NCBI GenBank assembly: GCA_030737875.1
Contig: CM060926.1
Location: forward strand, 169,668,579 to 169,732,578
Reading direction: 5' to 3'
DNA from: Allium sativum
Lineage: Eukaryota; Streptophyta; Magnoliopsida; Asparagales; Amaryllidaceae
Length of the DNA: 64,000 nt
Shown here: positions 10,881-20,968 of the stretch, piece by piece
Position numbering within the stretch: position 1 is the first letter of the stretch
Layout: each line of letters opens with the position of its first letter
The notes under the pieces: generated by a model
The model's input: only the letters and a program-made list of their open reading frames with translations
What the model was told of the DNA's origin: nothing
The model's database searches: none
Program-made: the position numbers and the translations under genes

Positions 10881-10988
10881 TTTGTAAATGTAGAAGAAAG
10901 ATTAAAATAACAAAAGATTCATTTTGACAATTGAAGAAGAATGACAATAGAAATTTCATTTTTATTTAATGTAATAAAAGAAAATACT

Positions 10989-11373
10989 TTTATTTTGTTA
11001 ATGACATAGCATTGCATATGAATGATATATATTTATTTTGTTAATGACATAGCATTGCATATGAATGGTATATATTTATTTTGTTAATGACATAGCATTG
11101 CATATGAATGGTATATATTTATTTTGTTAATGACATAGCATTGCATATGAATGATACATATTTATTTTGTTAATGACATAGCATTGCATATGAATGATAT
11201 TTATTTATTTTGTTAACGTTGCATAGCATTGCATAGGAATGATATATATTTATTTTGTTAATGACATAGCATATGAATGATATATATTTATTTTGTTAAC
11301 GTTGCATAGCATTGCATATGAATGATATATATTTATTTTGTTAACGTTGCATAGCATTGCATATAAAATGAAA
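10989..11373 (+). repeat. 43-bp tandem array in element A 5' LTR, nine copies
   Basis: The unit contains TATTTATTTTGTTAATGACA and then TAGCATTGCATATGAATGAT. Later units carry AACGTTGCATAG instead of AATGACATAG. One unit lacks the 7 bp ATTGCAT relative to the second LTR. Each unit contains the palindromic core GCATATGAA/CATATG. Confidence 0.85.
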
Positions 11374-13805
11374 TATATTTATTTTGGTTAATGTAAAGAG
11401 TATGACAACTTCAATTTTTGTTAAGGTAAAGAATAGCGATAAATTCCTTTTTATATGTAAAGAGAGAGATGAAATAAGCTTGCGTATATATTAATTCACT
11501 TTTATATGTAATGAGAGAAATGAAGTAAAATTTGTTTACATATACATTCAGTTTATATGTCAATTGTAATGGAAGGTTTGTTAACATGTACATTCATAGT
11601 TGTATATGTCATTGGAAAAAGAGAGATTATTTTTATATGGATAGAATAAAAGAAAGATTCATTTTTATAAAAATAGATAAAAAGAATGGCAAAACATTCA
11701 TTTTGTCAAATATAAAAGAAAGATAGAAAATATAAGGAGGACAAGATACTCATTTGTCAAGAGTAAGAAATATGCGTTTTGATCAAACGTAAAAGGATGA
11801 CAAAATATTCATTTGTTAAAAATTAAGTTGACATTGTTTTGTACTGACAAGTTTTGTTAAAGGAAATTACATTTCATGTGATCAAAATAAAAAGAAATGA
11901 GAATTACATTTTTTTTATGTAATTATATGATTGGAATGTCACTTATATTAGAAGTGTTAAACTAGATAAACATGTCCCTTTGTTTAAAAGAGGTTATTGA
12001 GGATAAGAAGGACATTTTATTAATTAAAATTACACTTTTATTTGAAACTATGATATGAAATGTGGTAAGCGAATAAAATTTACACTTTTATATATGTAAC
12101 TATAAATGAGGATTTGCACTGTAAATTAGAATTACATTCTTATTATGTAATTAAGGTATGATATTATATTTTATATTAAAAATTATATTTGCATGACGTC
12201 ACCTAAGAAGAAAATTTGCGTTGCCAATATAAAATAGCAAAAATCATTTTTTTTTTTTTTTTTTTTTGGTTTGCATTGAAAGAGATAAGAAATATATTCG
12301 TTCGTATAGAAATGAAGTTAACACCAAAATATATTTCGTTTTTGGCTAGGAATTGAAATGACACAAAAATACTCATTTTTTGTTAAATTATGAAGGACGT
12401 ACAAAAATATTCATTTTTGGTTGTAATTGGAATGATACACAAAATACATTTTTGTGTGTAGGATATGTATGGAAATTGAAGAACATTAATAAAAGAAACC
12501 ATTGTTTGGTGTGATGAGTTATTGCATATAAATAAGAAGATTGGTTGTTAGGAAAATATGGTAAGATGAAATGGATGGAGGAATTATATATATAATTATA
12601 TATATAAAAATTTAAAATCAAACGAGATGAAATGATTTCCAACTTATATATACACGAGAATTGTTTGGGAAGTCCGAGTTTATCTCATTCCAAACAATTT
12701 AAACGACGTTTAAAAATTGAAGATTTAAAGACGACCATAGAAGACCGACGGTCTTCATATCGAATGGACGACGACTGCTGATGCCCATGATTGGAGTAGC
12801 TACCTTGAAGGGGCTACAGTGGTTGCCGTCCGGACGTAGTGTTGATTTGTACGGATTTGACTTTCGCTCAGACCCAGAGCATAAGTTTTAAATGGATTGT
12901 GTGTCTGACGTTGTACTCCGTTAATATCATGTTATTGATTTTCTGTCTATATATAAATGATTGGTGGTGAAGAATTTATTCTTTACTTAACACCCGTTTA
13001 TATATTGATGGACGATCAATGGCATGGTATGGATTGACAATGTGGCACGCTAAGATGAAGATGATCAAGGCTTTGTTGAAAAGCAGGCCTTGTGGTTATG
13101 TCGTAACTTCGCGAGCCTCACAAACCGGTAGAGTCTAAAACGGGCGAAGGGAACGCAGGGAGAGCAGCACGTTTCTTTCTAGCTAGAAGTGGTGTTTGGG
13201 GTTTTATCACGGCCTGACATTTTACTTATGTGGATGATGGAATGAGGCGCGCCTCGGATAGGTCCTATAGGACCGGGAAACGTGTGCTTAGGAATTGCCA
13301 ATCCTCTAAGCTGTATTTGAGGACCGGCCCTGCCATTTCCAAGGGTTAACTGCGGGTAATCCTGGGACATTTGCTAGAGTGTCTCGAATCGGTAAGGAGC
13401 TCCGCTCTAGCCTTGACTCATGATGGAAATCCAAATCTCCAATACGCCCCATGCGGTTTTGATTGTATTACTAGTACGGAGACATAATATATGGTACCTA
13501 TGCTTCCTAGGATTGATATTATGATTGAATGTTTTATTAAAACATATACACACTAACAATAATATCGTTTTTACGTATTTATCATCTTTTAATCACCATA
13601 AGGTAAACTCTATCCTCTGGTGTGCGTTGCATTGTGTGATGGGACCTGAGTCTTATGGTGGTTTCATTTTTCTAAAAAAGCATTGCGTTATTTGACGATT
13701 TACTTTACTGTTATGCACAGCAATCCATTGGAGTAAACCCGTTCCGCGTTAGCGGCGTGGTCCTTGGATTTGCCTTACTATTAGTTATATTAGTTAAGAA
13801 TTCTC

Positions 13806-14073
13806 ACACCAGTCCCACGACTGACCCGTTGTTTGTTTCCACTTTTGCAAACTCGGGTGCCCTCTTTTCCACACGGGCAGTCGAGTAGCTTTTTGCAGAT
13901 ATTTATCTCTTTAGCAGGATACTGGATTGAAGCATAAAGCTGTGTCCAGAATATAGAAAAGACTTCCGCTGTATTAATTTTGTTCAGCTGCAATGTATTA
14001 TAAATTAAATGTAAAATTTATCTTCCGCTGCAATTATTTTTATTCGATGTACTCTGATATTCTGTACTCTGAT
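13806..14073 (+). promoter_or_regulatory. conserved distal LTR block of element A
   Basis: The block holds CACACCAGTCCCACGACTGA, then CTCGGGTGCCC and ACGGGCAGTCGAGTAG, then TTCCGCTG at 13964 and 14023, and ACTCTGAT at 14051 and 14066. The same order is found in element B (43236-43514) and, inverted, in the solo LTR (58716-58920). It lies 140-400 bp before the LTR end, where the RNA 3' end would form. I infer a role in 3'-end processing or another LTR function. Confidence 0.5.
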
Positions 14074-14215
14074 GTAAACATTTTGTACTGTTTATAAAAG
14101 TCTGCTGTTTTGTTCTGATGATTGTTGTATTCCCAAAGTTAAAGTATTCGGGATTTGAACGGTCTTGGTCGATTTTGCGATCGATCGGGTCGGGCAAAGC
14201 CCGGGTCTTTACAGT

Positions 14216-14227
14216 TGGTATCAGAGC
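14216..14227 (+). promoter_or_regulatory. primer binding site of element A (tRNA-iMet)
   Basis: TGGTATCAGAGC, the standard complement of the initiator-Met tRNA 3' end, two bases after the 5' LTR. Confidence 0.9.
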
Positions 14228-14289
14228 TTTGGTTAGCTCAAATCTTTGGGGTGCAACTCGTTAGAACTGAACAAAAGACTCATCAGAGA

Positions 14290-14395
14290 ATTGGATTAGT
14301 AATGTCCAATAAGAATACTCATTAGAGATAGGATCAACAGTATCCTAGAATGAGAAAACTCATTAGAGATGGGGTAAGTAATGCCCTAGAATGAG
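14290..14395 (+). promoter_or_regulatory. three covarying leader stem-loops, candidate packaging signal
   Basis: Stem-loop 1 (14290-14310): ATTGGAT pairs with GTCCAAT around loop TAGTAAT. Stem-loop 2 (14318-14354): outer CTCATT/AATGAG and inner TAGGAT/ATCCTA around loop CAACAGT. Stem-loop 3 (14359-14395): outer CTCATT/AATGAG and inner TGGGGT/GCCCTA around loop AAGTAAT. Inner stems differ in sequence but keep pairing, with two G-T wobbles in number 3, and all loops are 7 nt. Element B has the same structure. Position after the PBS fits an RNA packaging or dimerisation signal; this role is inferred. Confidence 0.6.
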
Positions 14396-14590
14396 TTCAG
14401 AGTGATAAGCTTATGATTAGCGTATTTTTGATTATATAATCTATTTTTGAAAATATGATTTTTGAATATATAAAAGAGTATGTATATTTGATAAGTTAGT
14501 CAACAAATGAAATTAATAAGAGAAATTAAAATTTAGTTAGTTAATTAAACAACTTTTACCTTAGTTCCTTTTCGAGGACGAAAAGATTTT

Positions 14591-14603
14591 AAGTGGGGGC
14601 GAC
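14591..14603 (+). promoter_or_regulatory. polypurine tract of element A
   Basis: AAGTGGGGGCGAC directly precedes the 3' LTR. It is the expected second-strand primer site, though interrupted by a T and Cs. Confidence 0.7.
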
Positions 14604-15514
14604 TGTAACAGCCCCGATTTTTGGGGTTAATTTTAAAATTTTATTTTAAGAAATTTTAATGAATGAATATGTCTAAAATTATTTATTTTAAATAATAACG
14701 ATGAAAAACTTATTTTATTTCGAGCGCGAACTTGAAATTTATATTAAATCCATTCCGAGCCTGAAAACGGCGCGGTAATTTCAGATTTGAAATTCCAACT
14801 TTGAAAAATTATATAAAATAAAATATAAATCGGAATTGGACGAAACAAGAAACGCTAGGACCGTATTGAAAATATCTTTCCAAAGAGTTTCAGAAATTAA
14901 GATTCCAGTTTATAAATTGTAAGTTATGAGAAAATTAAATTTTCAGAAAAACACTATAGAATTCGTATATATTATATATAAGGCCCAAAACGTAAAATTT
15001 TTGCAGAATAAGGAATTAGGACCCAAAACCATCTCCATTGGTTTCAGAATGTTGTTTACATATAAAAATGACTACAAGAACTTATATTTTTGAGTTTCGG
15101 AAAAATTCCACTATTTTTGGTATTTTTAAATATTAAAAATATACGCCTGAAAAATGGAATTTTTGCAAATGAACTCCGAATTCGACGAGACCAGTTTCTA
15201 TGGATTCGGAATATTAAAATAAGGTTAAATACTAAAATTTATAATTTTTGGAATTATTTTGTGGCCGGTATAATTTTTACAGTGAAAAATAGCATATTTT
15301 CAGACTTCGGAAATTCATAATAAATTCATACGGACTCGGAAAATTACGAAATCAGGTTCGTTGGATTCGTAATGACCTGAAATAATTATGTTTAAAATTT
15401 TATTAATTTTGAAATCAGCATGTATTTATAAGAATTTTTGAATTGAAGAAAACAGTTGAAAATTTAGTAATTGGACACGTAATGATATTTGGCCCAAACC
15501 AAAATTAGACCCAT

Positions 15515-15524
15515 AGTATATATT
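15515..15524 (+). promoter_or_regulatory. candidate TATA box of element A 3' LTR
   Basis: Same AGTATATATT and CT-rich downstream context as at 9077. If active here, transcription would read out into flanking DNA. Confidence 0.38.
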
Positions 15525-17103
15525 ATCTTTTTCCTCAGAATTTAGGCTGAAATTCGAAATTGTACAGCAGCCATCTTTTTCCCTTCCTTCCTCCTCCTGT
15601 CAATGGCTGTCTTCTTCCTCAATCAAAAATTTGTCGAAAATAAAATCTCTTCAAACCATAGCAAATTATAAGTCCACTCGAAGGTCTCGACGATACGAAG
15701 CTAATGGTGTCGTCGGTTTCGTCAAACAGCGCTCGGATTCGCCGGAATCTCGTCTTAAAGCTCGCTGTTTTCGAAATTCAGAAGCTCAAAACGTAAATCA
15801 AGAAATTCTCGTGAATCGAGGAAGAATTAGACGAAGTCACGAACACGGAAGTTCTTCGTCTACGTGAGGTGGAGGTGCTCGCCAAATTTCAGGCAGTTCG
15901 GAGGTGTGGGGCGGCCTGTGGGACCCGCGAGGCGAAATCGTTTGTAGGTGATTTCCCGATGATCGGAGAAGCTTTAGGGGCGGCTCTTTCTGGTGGTGGT
16001 GCGTCTCGCCAAGACGAAGACGTTGGCGGTGGTCCCGTGGCGTCAGGTGGCCTGAAGCAGCAGCAAATTACGGTCAAAGTTCTGCGGTGAATAGTGTTTC
16101 GCGGTCAATGGGCTGAGGGTATTTTCTATTTTATTTTTAAATTATTTAATTAATTTCCAGAACTTTAAAATTGCATAACTCACTCATACGAAGTCGAAAA
16201 TCAACGATTTCAGGTGCGTTGGGATCGTGGCAACGAGATGGACGCGTGGACACTAATTTTGTCCAATTCTGAGACAGTGAAATTTTTAGGTATTTTCACG
16301 AATATTAATTAATTATTTAATTATGTCCAAATTTAATAAATCATAACTCTCTCGTACGAGGTCCGATTGACGAACCGTAAATTGCGTTGGACTCGTCTTT
16401 CCGAGCTCTTCGCGATGGCGCAGACCAGAGCTGAATCCGAGACAGTCAAATTTTCAGCAAAAATCAATGTGAGAATTCTATTTTTAAAATAAAATTATTT
16501 ATTTATTTAATTCACTGCAAAATCTATATTCATATCATATGAAATTCATGTTGTTGCTGCATGTATGATTATTTCCATGTTGATTGTTTGTGATGATTGT
16601 GCGTATTTATGTTGACATGATTCTGTGTGCACGACGAAGACAAACATATTAGTTAATATTTAAAATGTATAATATTCATGTTTGTAAAAGAAAAATTTGT
16701 GCAAACCATAAAAATCATATATTTATATTGTATATATATATAACGGAGATGTTACATGTTAGAAAGGGAATTTATATATTGTGAAGAAAAAAAGGGTATT
16801 CTTTGTTTATCATGTTGGAATTTTCATTTTATGAATTACCCACATAAAATATTCATTTTTATGTTATGTTGAATTAGAACCGTCAACATAAGTATGTTCA
16901 TTTGGTTAATAACGTTATGCTAACATAAGAACATCGCTTGTGTTAATAATGTTATGTTAATATAAAAACTGTCATTGTATTAAAATGAACAAAATGGATG
17001 TGTCATTTATGTTGTATATAAAATTGACAAAATAAACATGTCATTTATTTAGTAAATTACACATGCCATTTTCATAAGGAATTTTAATATTAGATTAAAA
17101 CAG

Positions 17104-17313
17104 ACACTTTTGTCAATATAATTAAGTAGCGACAAAAATCACTTTTGTCAATATAATTAAGTAGCGATGAATTCACTTTTGTCAATATAATTAAGTAGCG
17201 ATGAATTCACTTTTGTCAATATAATTAAGTAGCGATGAATTCACTTTTGTCAATATAATTGAAGTAGCGATGAAATCACTTTTGTCAGTATATTGAAGTA
17301 GCGACAAAAATCA
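17104..17313 (+). repeat. 34-36 bp tandem array in element A 3' LTR
   Basis: Six units, the counterpart of 10668-10880. Confidence 0.85.
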
Positions 17314-17425
17314 TATTTTTGTAAATGTAGAAGAAAGATTAAAATAACAAAAGATTCATTTTGACAATTGAAGAAGAATGACAATAGAAATTTCATTTTT
17401 ATTTAATGTAATAAAAGAAAATACT

Positions 17426-17811
17426 TTTATTTTGTTAATGACATAGCATTGCATATGAATGATATATATTTATTTTGTTAATGACATAGCATTGCATATG
17501 AATGGTATATATTTATTTTGTTAATGACATAGCATTGCATATGAATGGTATATATTTATTTTGTTAATGACATAGCATTGCATATGAATGATACATATTT
17601 ATTTTGTTAATGACATAGCATTGCATATGAATGATATTTATTTATTTTGTTAACGTTGCATAGCATTGCATAGGAATGATATATATTTATTTTGTTAATG
17701 ACATAGCATTGCATATGAATGATATATATTTATTTTGTTAACGTTGCATAGCATTGCATATGAATGATATATATTTATTTTGTTAACGTTGCATAGCATT
17801 GCATATGAAAT
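17426..17811 (+). repeat. 43-bp tandem array in element A 3' LTR
   Basis: Nine units, the counterpart of 10989-11373; here the seventh unit is full length. Confidence 0.85.
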
Positions 17812-20682
17812 GAAATATATTTATTTTGGTTAATGTAAAGAGTATGACAACTTCAATTTTTGTTAAGGTAAAGAATAGCGATAAATTCCTTTTTATATGT
17901 AAAGAGAGAGATGAAATAAGCTTGCGTATATATTAATTCACTTTTATATGTAATGAGAGAAATGAAGTAAAATTTGTTTACATATACATTCAGTTTATAT
18001 GTCAATTGTAATGGAAGGTTTGTTAACATGTACATTCATAGTTGTATATGTCATTGGAAAAAGAGAGATTATTTTTATATGGATAGAATAAAAGAAAGAT
18101 TCATTTTTATAAAAATAGATAAAAAGAATGGCAAAACATTCATTTTGTCAAATATAAAAGAAAGATAGAAAATATAAGGATGACAAGATACTCATTTGTC
18201 AAGAGTAAGAAATATGCGTTTTGATCAAACGTAAAAGGATGACAAAATATTCATTTGTTAAAAATTAAGTTGACATTGTTTTGTACTGACAAGTTTTGTT
18301 AAAGGAAATTACATTTCATGTGATCAAAATAAAAAGAAATGAGAATTACATTTTTTATATGTAATTATATGATTGGAATGTCACTTATATTAGAAGTGTT
18401 AAACTAGATAAACATGTCCCTTTGTTTAAAAGAGGTTATTGAGGATAAGAAGGACATTTTATTAATTAAAATTACACTTTTATTTGAAACTATGATATGA
18501 AATGTGGTAAGCGAATAAAATTTACACTTTTATATATGTAACTATAAATGAGGATTTGCACTGTAAATTAGAATTACATTCTTATTATGTAATTAAGGTA
18601 TGATATTATATTTTATATTAAAAATTATATTTGCATGACGTCACCTAAGAAGGAAATTTGCATTGCCAATATAAAATAGCAAAAATCATTTTTTTTTTTT
18701 TTTTGGTTTGCATTGAAAGAGATAAGAAATATATTCGTTCGTATAGAAATGAAGTTAACACCAAAATATATTTTGTTTTTGGCTAGGAATTGAAATGACA
18801 CAAAAATACTCATTTTTTGTTAAATTATGAAGGACGTACAAAAATATTCATTTTTGGTTGTAATTGGAATGATACACAAAATACATTTTTGTGTGTAGGA
18901 TATGTATGGAAATTGAAGAACATTAATAAAAGAAACCATTGTTTGGTGTGATGAGTTATTGCATATAAATAAGAAGATTGGTTGTTAGGAAAATATGGTA
19001 AGATGAAATGGATGGAGGAATTATATATATAATTATATATATAAAAATTTAAAATCAAACGAGATGAAATGATTTCCAACTTATATATACACGAGAATTG
19101 TTTGGGAAGTCCGAGTTTATCTCATTCCAAACAATTTAAACGACGTTTAAAAATTGAAGATTTAAAGACGACCATAGAAGACCGACGGTCTTCACATCGA
19201 ATGGACGACGACTGCTGATGCCCATGATTGGAGTAGCTACCTTGAAGGGGCTACAGTGGTTGTCGTCCGGACGTTGTGTTGATTTGTACGGATTTGACTT
19301 TCGCTCAGACCCAGAGCATAAGTTTTAAATGGATTGTGTGTCTGACGTTGTACTCCGTTAATATCATGTTATTGATTTTCTGTCTATATATAAATGATTG
19401 GTGGTGAAGAATTTATTCTTTACTTAACACCCGTTTATATATTGATGGACGATCAATGGCACGGTATGGATTGACAATGTGGCACGCTAAGATGAAGATG
19501 ATCAAGGCTTTGTTGAAAAGCAGGCCTTGTGGTTATGACGTAACTTCGCGAGCCTCACAAACCGGTAGAGTCTAAAACGGGCGAAGGGAACGCAGGGAGA
19601 GCAGCACGTTTCTTTCTAGCTAGAAGTGGTGTTTGGGGTTTTATCACGGCCTGACATTTTACTTATGTGGATGATGGAATGAGGCGCGCCTCGGATAGGT
19701 CCTATAGGACCGGGAAACGTGTGCTTAGGAATTGCCAATCCTCTAAGCTGTATTTGAGGACCAGCCCTGCCATTTCCAAGGGTTAACTGCGGGTAATCCT
19801 GGGACATTAGCTAGAGTGTCTCGAATCGGTAAGGAGCTCCGCTCTAGCCTTGACTCATGATGGAAATCCAAATCTCCAATACGCCCCATGCGGTTTTGAT
19901 TGTATTACTAGTACGGAGGCATAATATATGGTACCTATGCTTCCTAGGATTGATATTATGATTGAATGTTTTATTAAAACATATACACACTAACAATAAT
20001 ATCGTTTTTACGTATTTATCATCTTTTAATCACCATAAGGTAAAACTCTATCCTCTGGTGTGCGTTGCATTGTGTGATGGGACCTGAGTCTTATGGTGGT
20101 TTCATTTTTCTAAAAAAGCATTGCGTTATTTGACGATTTACTTTACTGTTATGCACAGCAATCCATTGGAGTAAACCCGTTCCGCGTTAGCGGCGTGGTC
20201 CTTGGATTTGCCTTACTATTAGTTATATTAGTTAAGAATTCTCACACCAGTCCCACGACTGACCCGTTGTTTGTTTCCACTTTTGCAAACTCGGGTGCCC
20301 TCTTTTCCACACGGGCAGTCGAGTAGCTTTTTGCAGATATTTATCTCTTTAGCAGGATACTGGATTGAAGCATAAAGCTGTGTCCAGAATATAGAAAAGA
20401 CTTCCGCTGTATTAATTTTGTTCAGCTGCAATGTATTATAAATTAAATGTAAAATTTATCTTCCGCTGCAATTATTTTTATTCGATGTACTCTGATATTC
20501 TGTACTCTGATGTAAACATTTTGTACTGTTTATAAAAGTCTGCTGTTTTTTTCTGATGATTGTTGTATTCCCAAAGTTAAAGTATTCAGGATTTGAACGG
20601 TCTTGGTCGATTTTGCGATCGATCGGGTCGGGCAAAGCCCGGGTCTTTACAACAACGAAGCGGGAAGGGCAGGAGCGGAATC

Positions 20683-20737
20683 GACCCGTTGGAGGGGTCG
20701 ACCCAGGGGTCGACACCAAAAGGGGGGTCGACCCCTA
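20683..20737 (+). promoter_or_regulatory. GGGTCGACC repeat cluster upstream of the lost TATA box, outer Gypsy 5' LTR
   Basis: Several GGTCGAC or TCGACCC motifs, among them the palindrome GGGTCGACCC, lie about 70-120 bp before the mutated TATA position (20807-20814). The 3' LTR has a longer version at 51463-51555 before an intact TATAAATA at 51622. Confidence 0.4.
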
Positions 20738-20968
20738 TACAGATCTGGGAAGATTCTAATTTCTGAACCTGGACGCACTTCTTGACCTGATTCGATGGCT
20801 TAAGGCCACAAACAGGACCTCGTTTCTATTATTTTATTCACCCAAAACAATGGAGTGAATGAGATGTTTCCCCAGCTTAGGTTGAATTAGCCTATTTCCT
20901 TCAACAACAGCTTATACACATTTAAGAATTTCTTCTACAACTTCAACCTATTGTTCTCTGTTCTTTAG

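Larger units (their letters stand above)
8165..14213 (+). repeat. 5' LTR of element A (6.05 kb)
   Basis: Starts TGTAACAGCCCTG and ends CCGGGTCTTTACA directly before the PBS. In order it holds an AT-rich first kilobase, a TATA-like site near 9077, a CT-rich and then GC-rich leader (about 9130-9670), two tandem arrays (10668-10880 and 10989-11373), a T run near 12247-12268, and a conserved distal block (about 13800-14075) shared with element B and the solo LTR. The arrays and distal block occur again in the second LTR. Confidence 0.88.
14214..14603 (+). other. internal region of element A, non-coding
   Basis: The whole internal domain is 390 bp. It starts with a 2-base spacer and the PBS TGGTATCAGAGC (14216-14227), continues with three hairpins (14290-14395) and an AT-rich part, and ends with the sequence CTTTTCGAGGACGAAAAGAT near 14567 and the PPT. 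CTTTTCGAGGACGAAAAG is itself a stem-loop (CTTTTCG/CGAAAAG). There is no open frame of note. Confidence 0.8.
8165..20651 (+). mobile_element. element A: non-autonomous Gypsy-like element with giant LTRs and a 390-bp internal region
   Basis: Two LTRs of 6049 and 6048 bp (8165-14213 and 14604-20651) flank a 390-bp internal region that holds only a PBS, a hairpin leader and a PPT. The target duplication ACAAC is at 8160-8164 and 20652-20656. LTRs begin TGTAACAGCCC and end GTCTTTACA. No gag or pol sequence is present, so replication must depend on proteins supplied by another element. The PBS (TGGTATCAGAGC) and the 'cgaggacgaaaa...aagtgggggc' region before the 3' LTR follow the plan of Tekay/Del-type Gypsy elements. 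The two LTRs differ at about 45-50 sites by eye, so insertion is recent. Confidence 0.88.
14604..20651 (+). repeat. 3' LTR of element A (6.05 kb)
   Basis: Starts TGTAACAGCCCCG and ends CCGGGTCTTTACA. It is collinear with 8165-14213 over its full length. Differences are mostly transitions, plus small indels: one copy of the 43-bp array is 7 bp shorter in the 5' LTR, and the T run near 18690 is shorter here. Confidence 0.88.

Noticed and set aside
10668..11373. Regular repeats that could suggest a CRISPR-like array
   Set aside because: The units are head-to-tail without unique spacers, lie in both LTRs of a plant retrotransposon, and have no cas genes nearby.
8165..20651. Calling element A a LARD or a TRIM
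   Set aside because: LARDs have a long internal region and TRIMs have short LTRs; element A has the opposite of each.
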